Origin: UBA7672 sp047601145
GTDB taxonomy: Bacteria; Pseudomonadota; Alphaproteobacteria; Caulobacterales; Hyphomonadaceae
DNA length: 64,000 nucleotides
Assembly (NCBI GenBank): GCA_047601145.1
Contig: JASGJW010000001.1
Location: 1,736,001-1,800,000 of the forward strand
Reading direction: 5' to 3'
The stretch's first letter is position 1, and each line of letters begins with the position of its first letter. The notes beneath the pieces were generated by a model. That model ran no database searches. It was not told the origin of the DNA and worked only from the letters and a program-made list of their open reading frames with translations. Below are positions 53,647 to 62,163 of the stretch, piece by piece. A program made the translations under genes and the position numbers.

Positions 53647-54081
53647 GTGTTCGGACTCGAACGCTTCTTTGACCGCGCAAAAGGCGTCGCAGTCGCTGCA
53701 GGCGCGGCGACACTGCTCGCCATTGGCGGCGTGGTGACGCTGGCGATCAGCGCGGCGATGACGCTCGAGACGTGGATGCCGGGGCCAGCGGCCTATGCCG
53801 TGACAGCGGTCGGCTTCCTCGCCGTGGCGGCGATCGCAATGTGGGTCGGCGTCCAGCCGAAGAAGCCAGAGAAGCAGGAACCGCCCGAAGAGGTCGATCC
53901 GACCCAGGCCGTGCTGGCCATGCTCGACCTGCCGGTGGAAGTCGCCAAGCAAATCATCAAGGAACGCCCCGTGGCGGCGACCGTCGTCGTGGCGGGGCTG
54001 GGCCTCCTTATCGCGCGCAAGCCGCAGGTTGCGCTCAACATGGTCGACAAGCTGCTCCAACGGTTCGGCGGCATCGGCTGA
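53647..54081 (+). CDS. Phage-holin-like/DUF1469-type membrane protein
   Basis: A 144-residue membrane protein with two helices in the first 70 residues (TLLAIGGVVTLAISAAM and AAYAVTAVGFLAVAAIAMWV), a charged linker (PEKQEPPEE) and a third hydrophobic segment near the end (VAATVVVAGLGLLIARKP). Pairing with a DUF883 gene is common. The start is GTG 53647 after a GGGGGC run. Function unknown. Confidence 0.7.
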   Translation: MFGLERFFDRAKGVAVAAGAATLLAIGGVVTLAISAAMTLETWMPGPAAYAVTAVGFLAVAAIAMWVGVQPKKPEKQEPPEEVDPTQAVLAMLDLPVEVAKQIIKERPVAATVVVAGLGLLIARKPQVALNMVDKLLQRFGGIG

Positions 54082-54154
54082 TGAAGTTCCAAATCGTCAA
54101 ACTTGCCCGCCTCCGTGCGTTGACGGGGCGGCCGATCCTCTCCATTTTCCCGCA

Positions 54155-55624
54155 ATGACGGGGAAGGGCCTTACGCCGAAACAGGCGATCGACAAAGCAA
54201 CCGAGCTCTACGAGGCGGCGGTGGGGCGGTTGCGCGCCGCACTCGAAGCCTTCGTCACGAAGCAGCAGCCGCCCGATCCCAAGCAGCGCGAGCGCGGCGA
54301 GTTCTGCTATCCGCTGCTGCGGATGACCTACAAGCCGGACGGGCCGGTGCCGCCGCTGTCGCGCGCCTTCGCAAAGCTGTCAGAGCCCGGCGTCTACGAG
54401 ATCACGCTGACGCAGCCGCGATTCTTCGCGCCGTATTTTCTCGAGCAGCTCGAGAAGATAACGGCGGATTTTGAAGTGAAGCTTGAAGTCGTGAATTCGA
54501 CTTCGGAGATCCCGTACCCCTACGTGCTCGAGCATGCGGGCGCGATCGACGCGGAGGCGCTGCCGCCGGCTGAGTTCGCGCGCTGGTTCCCGACGCCCGA
54601 CTTGAAGCAGATTGGCGATGAGGAAGTCGACGCCGAGGTTCTCGACGGCGGCATGTTCGACACGGACGGTGTTCGCTCGCTCGCCCTCTTCGATGCGCCG
54701 CGCGTGGATTTCTCGCTGCAGCGCCTGAAGCACTACACCGGCACGCCGTATGAGCACGTGCAGCGCTACATCCTGTTCACTAACTACCATCGCTATGTCG
54801 ATCATTTCGTCGAATGGTCGATCGAGCGGATGAAGCAGCCAGGACCCTACAAGAAGCTTTCCGCGCCCGGCGGCGTCATAGTCGATTCGAAGACGAAGGA
54901 TGCGGCCCAGAAGGTAAGCGAAGGCCCGTGGCGCAAGCTGCAGATGCCGGCCTACCACCTCATGGCAGACGACAGGGCAGGGATCACCCTGGTCAACATC
55001 GGCGTCGGCCCGTCGAACGCGAAGACGATCACCGATCACCTCGCCGTGCTGCGGCCTGAGTGCTGGATCATGGTGGGGCATTGCGGCGGCCTGCGCCACT
55101 CGCAGCGTATTGGCGATTATGTGCTCGCACACGCCTATCTGCGCGACGACCATGTGCTGGACGACGTGCTGCCGCCTGACATTCCGGTGCCGCCGATCGC
55201 CGAGGTCCAGGTTGCGCTGCAGGAAGCGGCGGAGACTGTCACGGGCGAAACAGGCGATGCGCTGAAGCAGCGCTTGCGCACGGGCACCGTGGTCACCACG
55301 GACGACCGCAACTGGGAGCTGCGCTTCACGGCGTCGGCCAAGCGTTTCAACAAGTCCCGCGCCATCGCCATCGATATGGAAAGCGCGACCATCGCGGCGA
55401 ACGGATACCGGATGCGCGTGCCCTATGGCGTGCTGCTCTGTGTGTCGGACAAACCGCTGCACGGCGAGATCAAGCTCGCAGGCGCAGCAAACCGGTTCTA
55501 CGAGCGTGCGATCGGCGAACATATCCGCATCGGGATCGAGACGCTTGAAAGCCTCGCGCGCGCCGGCGGCGATGCGCTGCACTCGCGCAAGCTGCGGTCC
55601 TTCTACGAACCGCCGTTCCGCTAG
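54155..55624 (+). CDS. amn: AMP nucleosidase
   Basis: A 489-residue enzyme that cuts AMP to adenine and ribose 5-phosphate. The N-terminal AMP-binding domain (LTPKQAIDKATELYEAAVGRLR) is followed by a nucleoside-phosphorylase fold (GVGPSNAKTITDHLAVLRPECWIMVGHCGGLR and AIDMESATIAANGYRM). No ribosome site is seen at ATG 54155; a TTGACG hexamer lies at 54120, so a leaderless mRNA is possible. The frame is open further upstream without homology. Stands alone after the DUF1469-like gene. Confidence 0.93.
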   Translation: MTGKGLTPKQAIDKATELYEAAVGRLRAALEAFVTKQQPPDPKQRERGEFCYPLLRMTYKPDGPVPPLSRAFAKLSEPGVYEITLTQPRFFAPYFLEQLEKITADFEVKLEVVNSTSEIPYPYVLEHAGAIDAEALPPAEFARWFPTPDLKQIGDEEVDAEVLDGGMFDTDGVRSLALFDAPRVDFSLQRLKHYTGTPYEHVQRYILFTNYHRYVDHFVEWSIERMKQPGPYKKLSAPGGVIVDSKTKDAAQKVSEGPWRKLQMPAYHLMADDRAGITLVNIGVGPSNAKTITDHLAVLRPECWIMVGHCGGLRHSQRIGDYVLAHAYLRDDHVLDDVLPPDIPVPPIAEVQVALQEAAETVTGETGDALKQRLRTGTVVTTDDRNWELRFTASAKRFNKSRAIAIDMESATIAANGYRMRVPYGVLLCVSDKPLHGEIKLAGAANRFYERAIGEHIRIGIETLESLARAGGDALHSRKLRSFYEPPFR

Positions 55625-55779
55625 GGCGCCTCGGCGTTTTCCCAAAGCTCCCAGCTAATCGATACTCAGGGGTTTCCCGGGTAGACGAATCCCCGTCAGG
55701 TCTTCGGGGAATCGACAGGTAATTCCAAGTTTATCATGATGCCTGGGTACGTCCGGCCGCTTCAGGCTGTGGAGCCACA

Positions 55780-57291
55780 ATGACGGACGCTGCATCGAAC
55801 GCGCAAACTGCGAGGGAAACGCGCCAGCGTGTCGGCGACGCGAAAGCGCCGGCTGGTCTGTCGTGGGCGCTCTTCGAATTCGCCCGCAATCCGTACTTCA
55901 TGCTGATCGTCACGTATGTGATCCCGCCCTATTTCGCGAACGCCATCGTCGGCGATCCGGTTTTGGGCCAGGCCGCGGTGGCAGACGCCACGACATGGGC
56001 CGGCATCATCGGGGCGATCACCGCGCCCGTGCTCGGCGCGATGATGGACAGGGGAGGGGCGCGCAAGCCCCTCATGGCCGTGTTCGTTGGCATGCTGATG
56101 GTGAGCGGCCTTGCCCTGTGGTGGTCGATCTCGAGCGCCGTGCCCAATCCAGCCGACCCGAACACCCCGATCTTTCATCCGCCAACCGTTGGCCTGGGCG
56201 TTACCTGGACCATGGTTTTCCTGGTGCTCGGCTTTGTCGGCTACACCTACTCGGAGATGATGCACAACGCGATGCTGCGTACGTCCGGCAGGCCGGAGTC
56301 ACTCTCGCAGATTTCCGGCAACGGGATCGGACTGGGGCAGTTGTCGTCAGCGCTGTGTCTGATCGGGCTCGCCGTTGTCGCAATCTCGGCGCCTGTGCTG
56401 ACGCAGGCGGAGTCGAACTTCTTTCTTCCGCGCGCTACGGGCCCGTTCGTCGCGATCTGGCTGCTGGTCTTCGTCATTCCCTTCTTCGTCTACGTGCCAG
56501 ACGGCGCCCCGCCCGGAGGTACATGGGTCGGCGCTGCAAAGCAGGTGTTCTCGAAGAATGGCAAGGTCGATCCGCTTGGCGCGGTGCTCGGTTGCTATGG
56601 CTACATCCGTGGGTTGTTTCGTACCTTCCCCGAGACGATGAAATATCTCGCGGCGTGCTTGATCTACAAGGACGGCATCACGGCGCTTCTCGCGCTCGCG
56701 GGCGTCTATTCTGCCGGCGTGCTCGGCTGGGGCTTCACGGAGACAGTGCTCTACGGCATCTGGGCGTCGATCTTCGGTGTCATCGGCGGGCTGTGGCTCG
56801 CCGGTTTCCTTGATCGCAGGTTGGGGCCGCGTCAGGCGATCATGCTCCAGCTTGCGCTGCTCTTCGTCGCTGTCGTCATCGCGCTGGGCACAACGAAGGA
56901 GTCGCTGCTCTATGGATTGATCCCGTCAGGCTTCAAGGTTCACGGGCTCGGCTTGTTCGATACGTTGTCGGACATGTTCTATCTCGTCGTCGTCGCATGT
57001 GTTGCGGCGCTCGCCGCCGCCAATATCAGCACGAGCCGCTACATGATGGTGACGCTTGCGCCGAAGGATCGCGTGGCGGAATTCTACGGTTTGTTCGCGA
57101 TGTCGAGCACGGCGACAGTATGGCTTGGTCCGCTTCTCACCGGCTGGGCGACGCGTACGTTCAACGACCAGCGCATTGGCCTGTCGCCGCTTCTCCTGTT
57201 GCTGGGCGTCGGCCTGGCGCTGATGTTCACACTGAAGCCGGAGACAGGCGCACGCGGCAAGCTCGAGGCTGACGCCCCGCCTGCGCACTGA
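55780..57291 (+). CDS. MFS transporter (UMF1/Atg22-like family)
   Basis: A 503-residue permease with about 12 helices. It shows the FEFARNPYFMLIVTYVIPPYFA start typical of the UMF1 family, the central charged loop (VYVPDGAPPGGTWVGAAKQVFSKNGKVD) and a late TSRYMMVTLAPKDRVAEFYGLFAM motif. UMF1 members export amino acids or other small molecules; the substrate is unknown. Convergent with the pilus-type gene at 57753. Confidence 0.82.
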   Translation: MTDAASNAQTARETRQRVGDAKAPAGLSWALFEFARNPYFMLIVTYVIPPYFANAIVGDPVLGQAAVADATTWAGIIGAITAPVLGAMMDRGGARKPLMAVFVGMLMVSGLALWWSISSAVPNPADPNTPIFHPPTVGLGVTWTMVFLVLGFVGYTYSEMMHNAMLRTSGRPESLSQISGNGIGLGQLSSALCLIGLAVVAISAPVLTQAESNFFLPRATGPFVAIWLLVFVIPFFVYVPDGAPPGGTWVGAAKQVFSKNGKVDPLGAVLGCYGYIRGLFRTFPETMKYLAACLIYKDGITALLALAGVYSAGVLGWGFTETVLYGIWASIFGVIGGLWLAGFLDRRLGPRQAIMLQLALLFVAVVIALGTTKESLLYGLIPSGFKVHGLGLFDTLSDMFYLVVVACVAALAAANISTSRYMMVTLAPKDRVAEFYGLFAMSSTATVWLGPLLTGWATRTFNDQRIGLSPLLLLLGVGLALMFTLKPETGARGKLEADAPPAH

Positions 57292-57315
57292 GATCCTGGA
57301 AAAGCCGGGTAGGGG

Positions 57316-57753
57316 CTAGTTGCCGCGCGCCGTCTGCGCCTTGGTCGTGACGGTGTTCATCACGTCCGTGAAGTGTTGCGGAGCATCGCCGACCATCGGG
57401 GTCGAGCGGCATTTGTCCACGCACGAATAGGAGTAGGTGCCATCGCCGCGGACGATGGTGAGACCTGTGTCATCTTCGCCGCCGACGACAAGCGTGGTCG
57501 TGAAGATCGTGTTGCCTGAGCGGTCGAGCACGGTGAGGTTGGTCGAACCGAAGGCCTTGCCGGTCACGAGAAGCGTCTTGGCGTCGTGAACGGAGACATC
57601 CGCCACCGTCGCGTTGCCGACGACGACCGAGTTGGCAGGCGCGTTGAGCTTCAGCGGGACCGTCTGGTCGACTTTCACTGTCAGCGGATCGGCGGCCGCC
57701 ATCGGCGCGAGCGCCAGGGCGAATGCGATGGCGGCGAAAAATTTCTTCGTCAT
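57316..57753 (-). CDS. Secreted CpaC-N-terminal-like protein (T2SS-T3SS_pil_N)
   Basis: A 145-residue secreted protein with a signal peptide (MTKKFFAAIAFALALAPMAAA). The mature domain (VPLKLNAPANSVVVGNATVADVSVHD, then GSTNLTVLDRSGNTIF) is the same fold as the N-terminal domain of CpaC. The two final cysteines (SCVDKC) may form a disulfide. It is opposite in direction to the pilus genes and could help the secretin or the pilin. GGGAGA precedes ATG 57753. Confidence 0.82.
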   Translation of the reverse strand: MTKKFFAAIAFALALAPMAAADPLTVKVDQTVPLKLNAPANSVVVGNATVADVSVHDAKTLLVTGKAFGSTNLTVLDRSGNTIFTTTLVVGGEDDTGLTIVRGDGTYSYSCVDKCRSTPMVGDAPQHFTDVMNTVTTKAQTARGN

Positions 57754-58087
57754 GGCTGTCTCCCAGCGCGACCGTTGCGGCGACGATAGGGAGCAACACT
57801 GAATCAATGGCTAAGGATTGGCCCCGCAATCGGCGCGATGAGGGCGAGGCTCGCGCGCGCGAGTCTATATATACCGCACGCGCTGAGCCCGATCCGCGTT
57901 TACTGGCTGTTCGAAGTATTGAATGGGATCACAACGAACATAGTTAAGCGGGTATTACCTCGAATACCTGCAACTTTCTTGTTCGATTTACGTGATATCA
58001 AGAACACTCATGTAGAACTCATCATACCTACTAAGGGTGATGGTACTGCTTGGTGGGAATAAAGCCATGCATAAGCGGAGAAGCTAC
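57754..58087. promoter_or_regulatory. pilA: Pilin promoter region with a CtrA-like box
   Basis: AT-rich divergent region. TTAA-N7-TTAC (57944-57958) is one base short of the CtrA consensus TTAA-N7-TTAA. In Caulobacter pilA is CtrA-controlled. No gene is supported here. Confidence 0.5.
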
Positions 58088-58246
58088 ATGAAAAACGTCA
58101 TGAAATTCCTGAAGAACAAATCCGGCGCGACCGCGATCGAATACGGCCTCATCGCCGCTCTGATCGCCGTCGCCGTCATCGGCGGCGTGACGTCGCTGGG
58201 CCAGTCGGCCAACACGACCTTCACGGCCGTGTCGAACGCGATGTAA
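58088..58246 (+). CDS. pilA: Flp-family major pilin PilA
   Basis: A 52-residue prepilin: the leader MKNVMKFLKNKSG, the cut site G|ATAIEYGL, then the hydrophobic helix LIAALIAVAVIGGVTSLGQSA. The E at position 5 of the mature part is present. ATG 58088 follows AAGCGGAGAAG. It should be processed by the next gene, cpaA, and assembled by CpaBCDEF. A strong terminator follows, so it can be made in excess. Confidence 0.93.
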   Translation: MKNVMKFLKNKSGATAIEYGLIAALIAVAVIGGVTSLGQSANTTFTAVSNAM

Positions 58247-58280
58247 TCCGCGGCCGGCGAATTCGCTGGCCTAAGATTTG

Positions 58281-58317
58281 GAAGCCGCGGACCTCGGTCC
58301 GCGGCTTCTTTCTTTTT
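58281..58317 (+). terminator. Terminator of pilA
   Basis: A 12-bp perfect stem (58281-58292 with 58297-58308) with a 4-base loop, then TTTCTTTTT. It divides the pilin from the cpa operon. Confidence 0.95.
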
Positions 58318-58325
58318 GCGAATAC

Positions 58326-58338
58326 TTGACCTGGTCAA
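58326..58338. promoter_or_regulatory. TTGACC-T-GGTCAA dyad before cpaA
   Basis: A perfect 6-1-6 dyad 53 bases before the cpaA ATG, in an AT-rich spacer. It could be an operator or the -35 element of a promoter. The protein is unknown. Confidence 0.4.
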
Positions 58339-58390
58339 TAATTCCTTCAGCGAATTCATGTAAGTTACTTCGATCAAGCGTGGGTTGAAG

Positions 58391-58897
58391 ATGATTGTGT
58401 CGCTGCTCTGCCTGGCGTTTCCGCTTCTGTTGCTTTACGCGGCCTGGCACGACGTTTCGACGATGACGATTCCCAACTGGGTATCGATCTCGCTCGCCGT
58501 TCTCTTCGTTCCCGCTGCGATGTCAGCTGGTCTGACGATGGATCAGATCGGCATGCATCTCGTGTTCGGCGCGGCAGTTCTTCTTGGCTGCGCAGTCCTC
58601 TTCTACCTCAATGTTTTCGGCGGCGGCGACGCCAAGGTGATCGCTGCGGCTTCGCTGTGGACGGGCCTCGCGGCCAGCGCGCCGTTCGTGATGGGCATGG
58701 CAATCGCGGGCGGACTCCTCGCCGGCGTGCTGATCGTCCTTCGCCGGATGAAAGTTTCGAGCACCAAGCCCTGGGCGATGCGTCTGCTGTCGCCGGAAGA
58801 GGGCGCTCCCTATGCCGTCGCGATCGCTGCCGGCGCCCTGTTTGCCGCTCCAGCATCGCCTGTTCTGGCGGCTGGACTGGCCGGTTTCACCGCCTAG
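58391..58897 (+). CDS. cpaA: CpaA, prepilin peptidase
   Basis: A 168-residue aspartic membrane peptidase that removes the pilin leader. The two catalytic aspartates lie in AAWHDVSTMTIPN and FGGGDAKV. About six helices are predicted. The start may be ATG 58391 or TTG 58385. It sits right after pilA, its substrate. Confidence 0.92.
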   Translation: MIVSLLCLAFPLLLLYAAWHDVSTMTIPNWVSISLAVLFVPAAMSAGLTMDQIGMHLVFGAAVLLGCAVLFYLNVFGGGDAKVIAAASLWTGLAASAPFVMGMAIAGGLLAGVLIVLRRMKVSSTKPWAMRLLSPEEGAPYAVAIAAGALFAAPASPVLAAGLAGFTA

Positions 58898-58955
58898 GCA
58901 AAAATTGCACGGTTAAGACTTGGCGCGAAACGTTAATGCCCTTGAGTCCCCCGTT

Positions 58956-58970
58956 TTAACTCTCCCTTAG
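58956..58970 (+). promoter_or_regulatory. CtrA-like box before cpaB
   Basis: TTAA-N7-TTAG (58956-58970), one base off the CtrA consensus, 70 bases before cpaB. Another TTAA lies at 58933. It may open a second pilus transcript (cpaBCDEF). Confidence 0.4.
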
Positions 58971-59039
58971 AGCCCTTCTGAAAGTCTGCCGCGCAGGATA
59001 GGGCCCCTTTCAGGCCTGGGGACTGCTCGGAGGGCCTCC

Positions 59040-59930
59040 ATGTCGCCCGTGCGACTCATCATTCTTCTGGTGGCGGCTGCAGCGGCGATCGGCGCCGTCT
59101 TCCTCGTCCGTTCAATGGCGGCGCCTGCCCCTGCGGTAGCGGCGGCAAAGATGACGCCGGTCGAGGCCGAGAAGCCCAAGGAAGTCCCGGCGAAGCTCGT
59201 GCTCGTCGCCAATCACCCGATCGGCGTCGGCAAGTTCGTTTCCGCCGACGACCTGCGCTGGCAGGAATGGCCTGCGGACGCGCCGGCTGCTTCCTTCATC
59301 GACAAGGAAAAGAATCCTGAAGCGCTTGAGAAGATGGTCGGCGCCGTTTCGCGCTATCCCTTCGTCGAAGGCGAACCCGTCACCAACGCCAAGCTGCAAC
59401 ACCCGGGCACGTCGGGCTTCATGGCCGTGATGCTCTCGCCGGGCATGCGCGCCGTGTCGATCCAGATCGACGCCGAGTTCGCAGCCGGCGGCTTCATCCA
59501 GCCGAATGACCGCGTCGACGTCATCGTGACCCGCGAAGTCGAGAACAAGACCGGTGGCGGCCAGACGGCCAACACGATCCAGGCGACGCGCGCTGATCAG
59601 ATCCTCTCCAACATTCGCGTGCTGGCGATCGACGCCGAGTATGGCGCGCCGCCCGCCGAGAACAGCGAAGAGCCGAAGACGGGGCAGGGCATCGTCCTCA
59701 TGGGTTCGCGCGCCACGCTCGAAATGAGCGATCGCGACGCGACGCTGCTCAACGCCGCCAGGAAAGCCGGCGAGATCTCGCTCACCCTGCGTTCCATCGC
59801 CGACATTCAGGGAGCGGAGGGCGCTACCGGCGTCGGCCGCGTCTATCGCGACGGCGTCACCCAGGATGCCGAAGGTGTTCGTGTCTATCGCTACGGGACC
59901 GAGAGCGTCAGCTCGGCGCCGGCAGGTTGA
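59040..59930 (+). CDS. cpaB: CpaB, Flp pilus assembly protein (SAF domain)
   Basis: A 296-residue periplasmic protein with an N-terminal anchor (PVRLIILLVAAAAAIGAVFLV), a SAF domain (LVANHPIGVGKFVSADDLRWQEWP) and the RcpC-like part (GMRAVSIQIDAEFAAGGFIQPNDRVDVIVTRE). It is thought to act with the secretin. GGAGGG precedes ATG 59040. It is 9 bases before cpaC. Confidence 0.93.
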   Translation: MSPVRLIILLVAAAAAIGAVFLVRSMAAPAPAVAAAKMTPVEAEKPKEVPAKLVLVANHPIGVGKFVSADDLRWQEWPADAPAASFIDKEKNPEALEKMVGAVSRYPFVEGEPVTNAKLQHPGTSGFMAVMLSPGMRAVSIQIDAEFAAGGFIQPNDRVDVIVTREVENKTGGGQTANTIQATRADQILSNIRVLAIDAEYGAPPAENSEEPKTGQGIVLMGSRATLEMSDRDATLLNAARKAGEISLTLRSIADIQGAEGATGVGRVYRDGVTQDAEGVRVYRYGTESVSSAPAG

Positions 59931-59939
59931 GGTCCATAC

Positions 59940-61454
59940 ATGTCAGCCAACCGTAATTTCGCTCTCGTCAGTCTCGCGGCCGCTCTCATGTGCGGAACGG
60001 CTGCCTTCGCGCAGCCGCCTGCAGCGGACCTCAGTGGCGCGCCATCGCAGAAGATGACGGTTCCTGAAGCCGTCACGGCGGCCTCCACCGAAGAGCTGAC
60101 GCTGACCGTCAACAAGTCCTACATGATCGAGTTCGACGTCGACATCGACGACGTGATCATCGCCAACGACAAAATCGCCAACGTGGTTGCGCGTGATCGC
60201 CGCCGCGTCGCGGTGATGGGCGTCGCTCCGGGTCAGAGCAATGTCGTGTTCCTCGACAAGTCCGGCCGCAAGGTGAAGGTGCTCGAGATCTCCGTCACTG
60301 ACGGCGTCGCCGGCATGGACCAGCTGCGCACGCTGATCAAACGCTACGTCCCCGGCGCCAAGGCGCAGGTGGAAGCCGTCAACGGCCGCATCATCCTCGC
60401 GGGCTCCGCGCCGAACCTCGCCGGCGCCGAACGCATCGTCCAGCTGGCCAAGACCTACGCCAAGGACGATGCTTCGGTCATCAACATGATGGCGATCGAA
60501 GGCAAGGACCAGGTCACGCTGAAGGTCCGCTTCGTCGAGATGCAGCGTTCGGTGATCAAGCAGCTCGGCATCAACCTGTCCGGCTCGATCGGCTTTGGCG
60601 AGCTGTCGGGCACGGCGTTCGACAACAACCTGACGGTGACGTCGGCCAACGGCTTCCCGCTCGCGGGCACGGCTCTCGGTGGTCTTGCCGCCAATCTCGG
60701 CTACAAGAACCTCGTCGGCGCCGCGACGCAAAGCACGGTGGGCGTGAAGCTCAACGCACTCGAGCGCATCGGCATCGTCCGCACGCTGGCTGAACCGAAC
60801 CTCTCTGCGATCTCCGGTGAAGCCGGCAAGTTCCTCGTCGGCGGCGAATTCCCGGTCCCGGTTGCGCAGGACAACAACAAGATCTCTATCGAGTTCAAGC
60901 CCTACGGTGTGGGCCTTGGCTACACGCCGGTCGTGCTCTCCGAAGGCCGCATCTCACTGCAGCTGTCGGTCGAAGTCTCGGAACTCAGCCAACAGGGCGG
61001 CTTCCAGTCCAACTCGGTCGCCGGCATTGACCCGAATACGGGCCAGCCGATCACCGGCCAGACCATCACCATTCCGGCCCTCAAGGTCCGTCGCGCCGAG
61101 ACCACCGTCGAGATCCCCTCGGGCGGCAGCCTCGTGATCGCCGGCTTGATCCAGGAAACGACGCGCCAGAGCCTCGACAGCGTTCCGGGCATCAAGGATG
61201 TGCCGGTCCTCGGCGCTCTATTCCGCAGCCGCGACTTCCAGAACGACGAGACCGAGCTGGTCGTGATCGTGACGCCCTACCTGGTCGATCCCACCGACCC
61301 GCAGGGCTTCCGCGATCCGGACCGTGGCTTCGTGATGGCGCAGGACGCCCGCACGATGCTGTTCGGCAAGATCAACGACGTCTACGCCACGCCGGGTTCC
61401 GGCGCGGGCAAGACGGCGGCGCCCAAGGGCGCCAGCGGCTTCATCATCGATTGA
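59940..61454 (+). CDS. cpaC: CpaC, Flp pilus outer-membrane secretin
   Basis: A 504-residue outer-membrane channel for the pilus. It has a signal peptide (ALMCGTAAFAQ), the T2SS-T3SS_pil_N domain (NKSYMIEFDVDIDDVIIAND), a BON-like domain (LRTLIKRYVPGAKAQVEAVNGRIILAG) and the secretin domain with the usual VPVLGALFRSRDF and ELVVIVTPYLV end. It overlaps the upstream reach of cpaD slightly. Confidence 0.95.
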   Translation: MSANRNFALVSLAAALMCGTAAFAQPPAADLSGAPSQKMTVPEAVTAASTEELTLTVNKSYMIEFDVDIDDVIIANDKIANVVARDRRRVAVMGVAPGQSNVVFLDKSGRKVKVLEISVTDGVAGMDQLRTLIKRYVPGAKAQVEAVNGRIILAGSAPNLAGAERIVQLAKTYAKDDASVINMMAIEGKDQVTLKVRFVEMQRSVIKQLGINLSGSIGFGELSGTAFDNNLTVTSANGFPLAGTALGGLAANLGYKNLVGAATQSTVGVKLNALERIGIVRTLAEPNLSAISGEAGKFLVGGEFPVPVAQDNNKISIEFKPYGVGLGYTPVVLSEGRISLQLSVEVSELSQQGGFQSNSVAGIDPNTGQPITGQTITIPALKVRRAETTVEIPSGGSLVIAGLIQETTRQSLDSVPGIKDVPVLGALFRSRDFQNDETELVVIVTPYLVDPTDPQGFRDPDRGFVMAQDARTMLFGKINDVYATPGSGAGKTAAPKGASGFIID

Positions 61455-61465
61455 GGGAAGAGCAC

Positions 61466-62146
61466 ATGTCGCGTCACTTCAGCATCGTGCTCGCCGGTTG
61501 CTCGCTCGCCGTTCTCGGCGGCTGCATGCAGTCGGCCGAACAGATCGCCTGGTCCAATGGCATGCACACGCAGATCGTGGCCGAGGAGACCACGGCCGAT
61601 CTCAAGATCGACACCATCGTCGCCGGCGAGAAGCTCGGCACGCTGGAACGCGAGGCGGTGAAATACTTCACCACCGCCTACCAGCAGGAAGGCCATGGCG
61701 CCGTGATCATCTCACGCCCCAGCAACGGTCCGGACGATGTCTCGGCCATGCGCGCCGCGGCTGATGCCCGCGCCGTGATGCTGGCTGAAGGCGTCGAGGC
61801 CACTCAGATCGCGGAAGGCACCTATGATGGCACCGGCGCACGCACCGCGCCGCTGATCCTCACCTATCGCACCTACAACGCTGTTGTGCCGAACTGCCCG
61901 GACATGTCCCACTGGGACTTCGCCTGGACCGGTTCGAACGAAGCCCTCCCGTCCTTCGGTTGCGCGGTCGCCTCGAACCTGGCGGCGCAGATCGCAGACG
62001 CTTCCGACCTCGTCGGTCACCAGAAGATGGACCCGTCGGACGCTGTCCGGCGCGGCATCGTGTTCTCGAAGTACCGCAACGGCGAGAAGACCGGGGCTGA
62101 GCGTAACGACGATGCTTCTGGCGCGATCAGCCAGGCCGTGAAGTAA
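61466..62146 (+). CDS. cpaD: CpaD, pilus lipoprotein
   Basis: A 226-residue lipoprotein (SLAVLGGC) with the CpaD-type C-terminal part (VPNCPDMSHWDFAWTGSNEALPSFGCAVASNLAAQIADASDLV). It is thought to help the secretin reach the outer membrane. ATG 61466 follows GAGGGAAGAG. Confidence 0.93.
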   Translation: MSRHFSIVLAGCSLAVLGGCMQSAEQIAWSNGMHTQIVAEETTADLKIDTIVAGEKLGTLEREAVKYFTTAYQQEGHGAVIISRPSNGPDDVSAMRAAADARAVMLAEGVEATQIAEGTYDGTGARTAPLILTYRTYNAVVPNCPDMSHWDFAWTGSNEALPSFGCAVASNLAAQIADASDLVGHQKMDPSDAVRRGIVFSKYRNGEKTGAERNDDASGAISQAVK

Positions 62147-62163
62147 GAGCTTAGGGACAGCAC

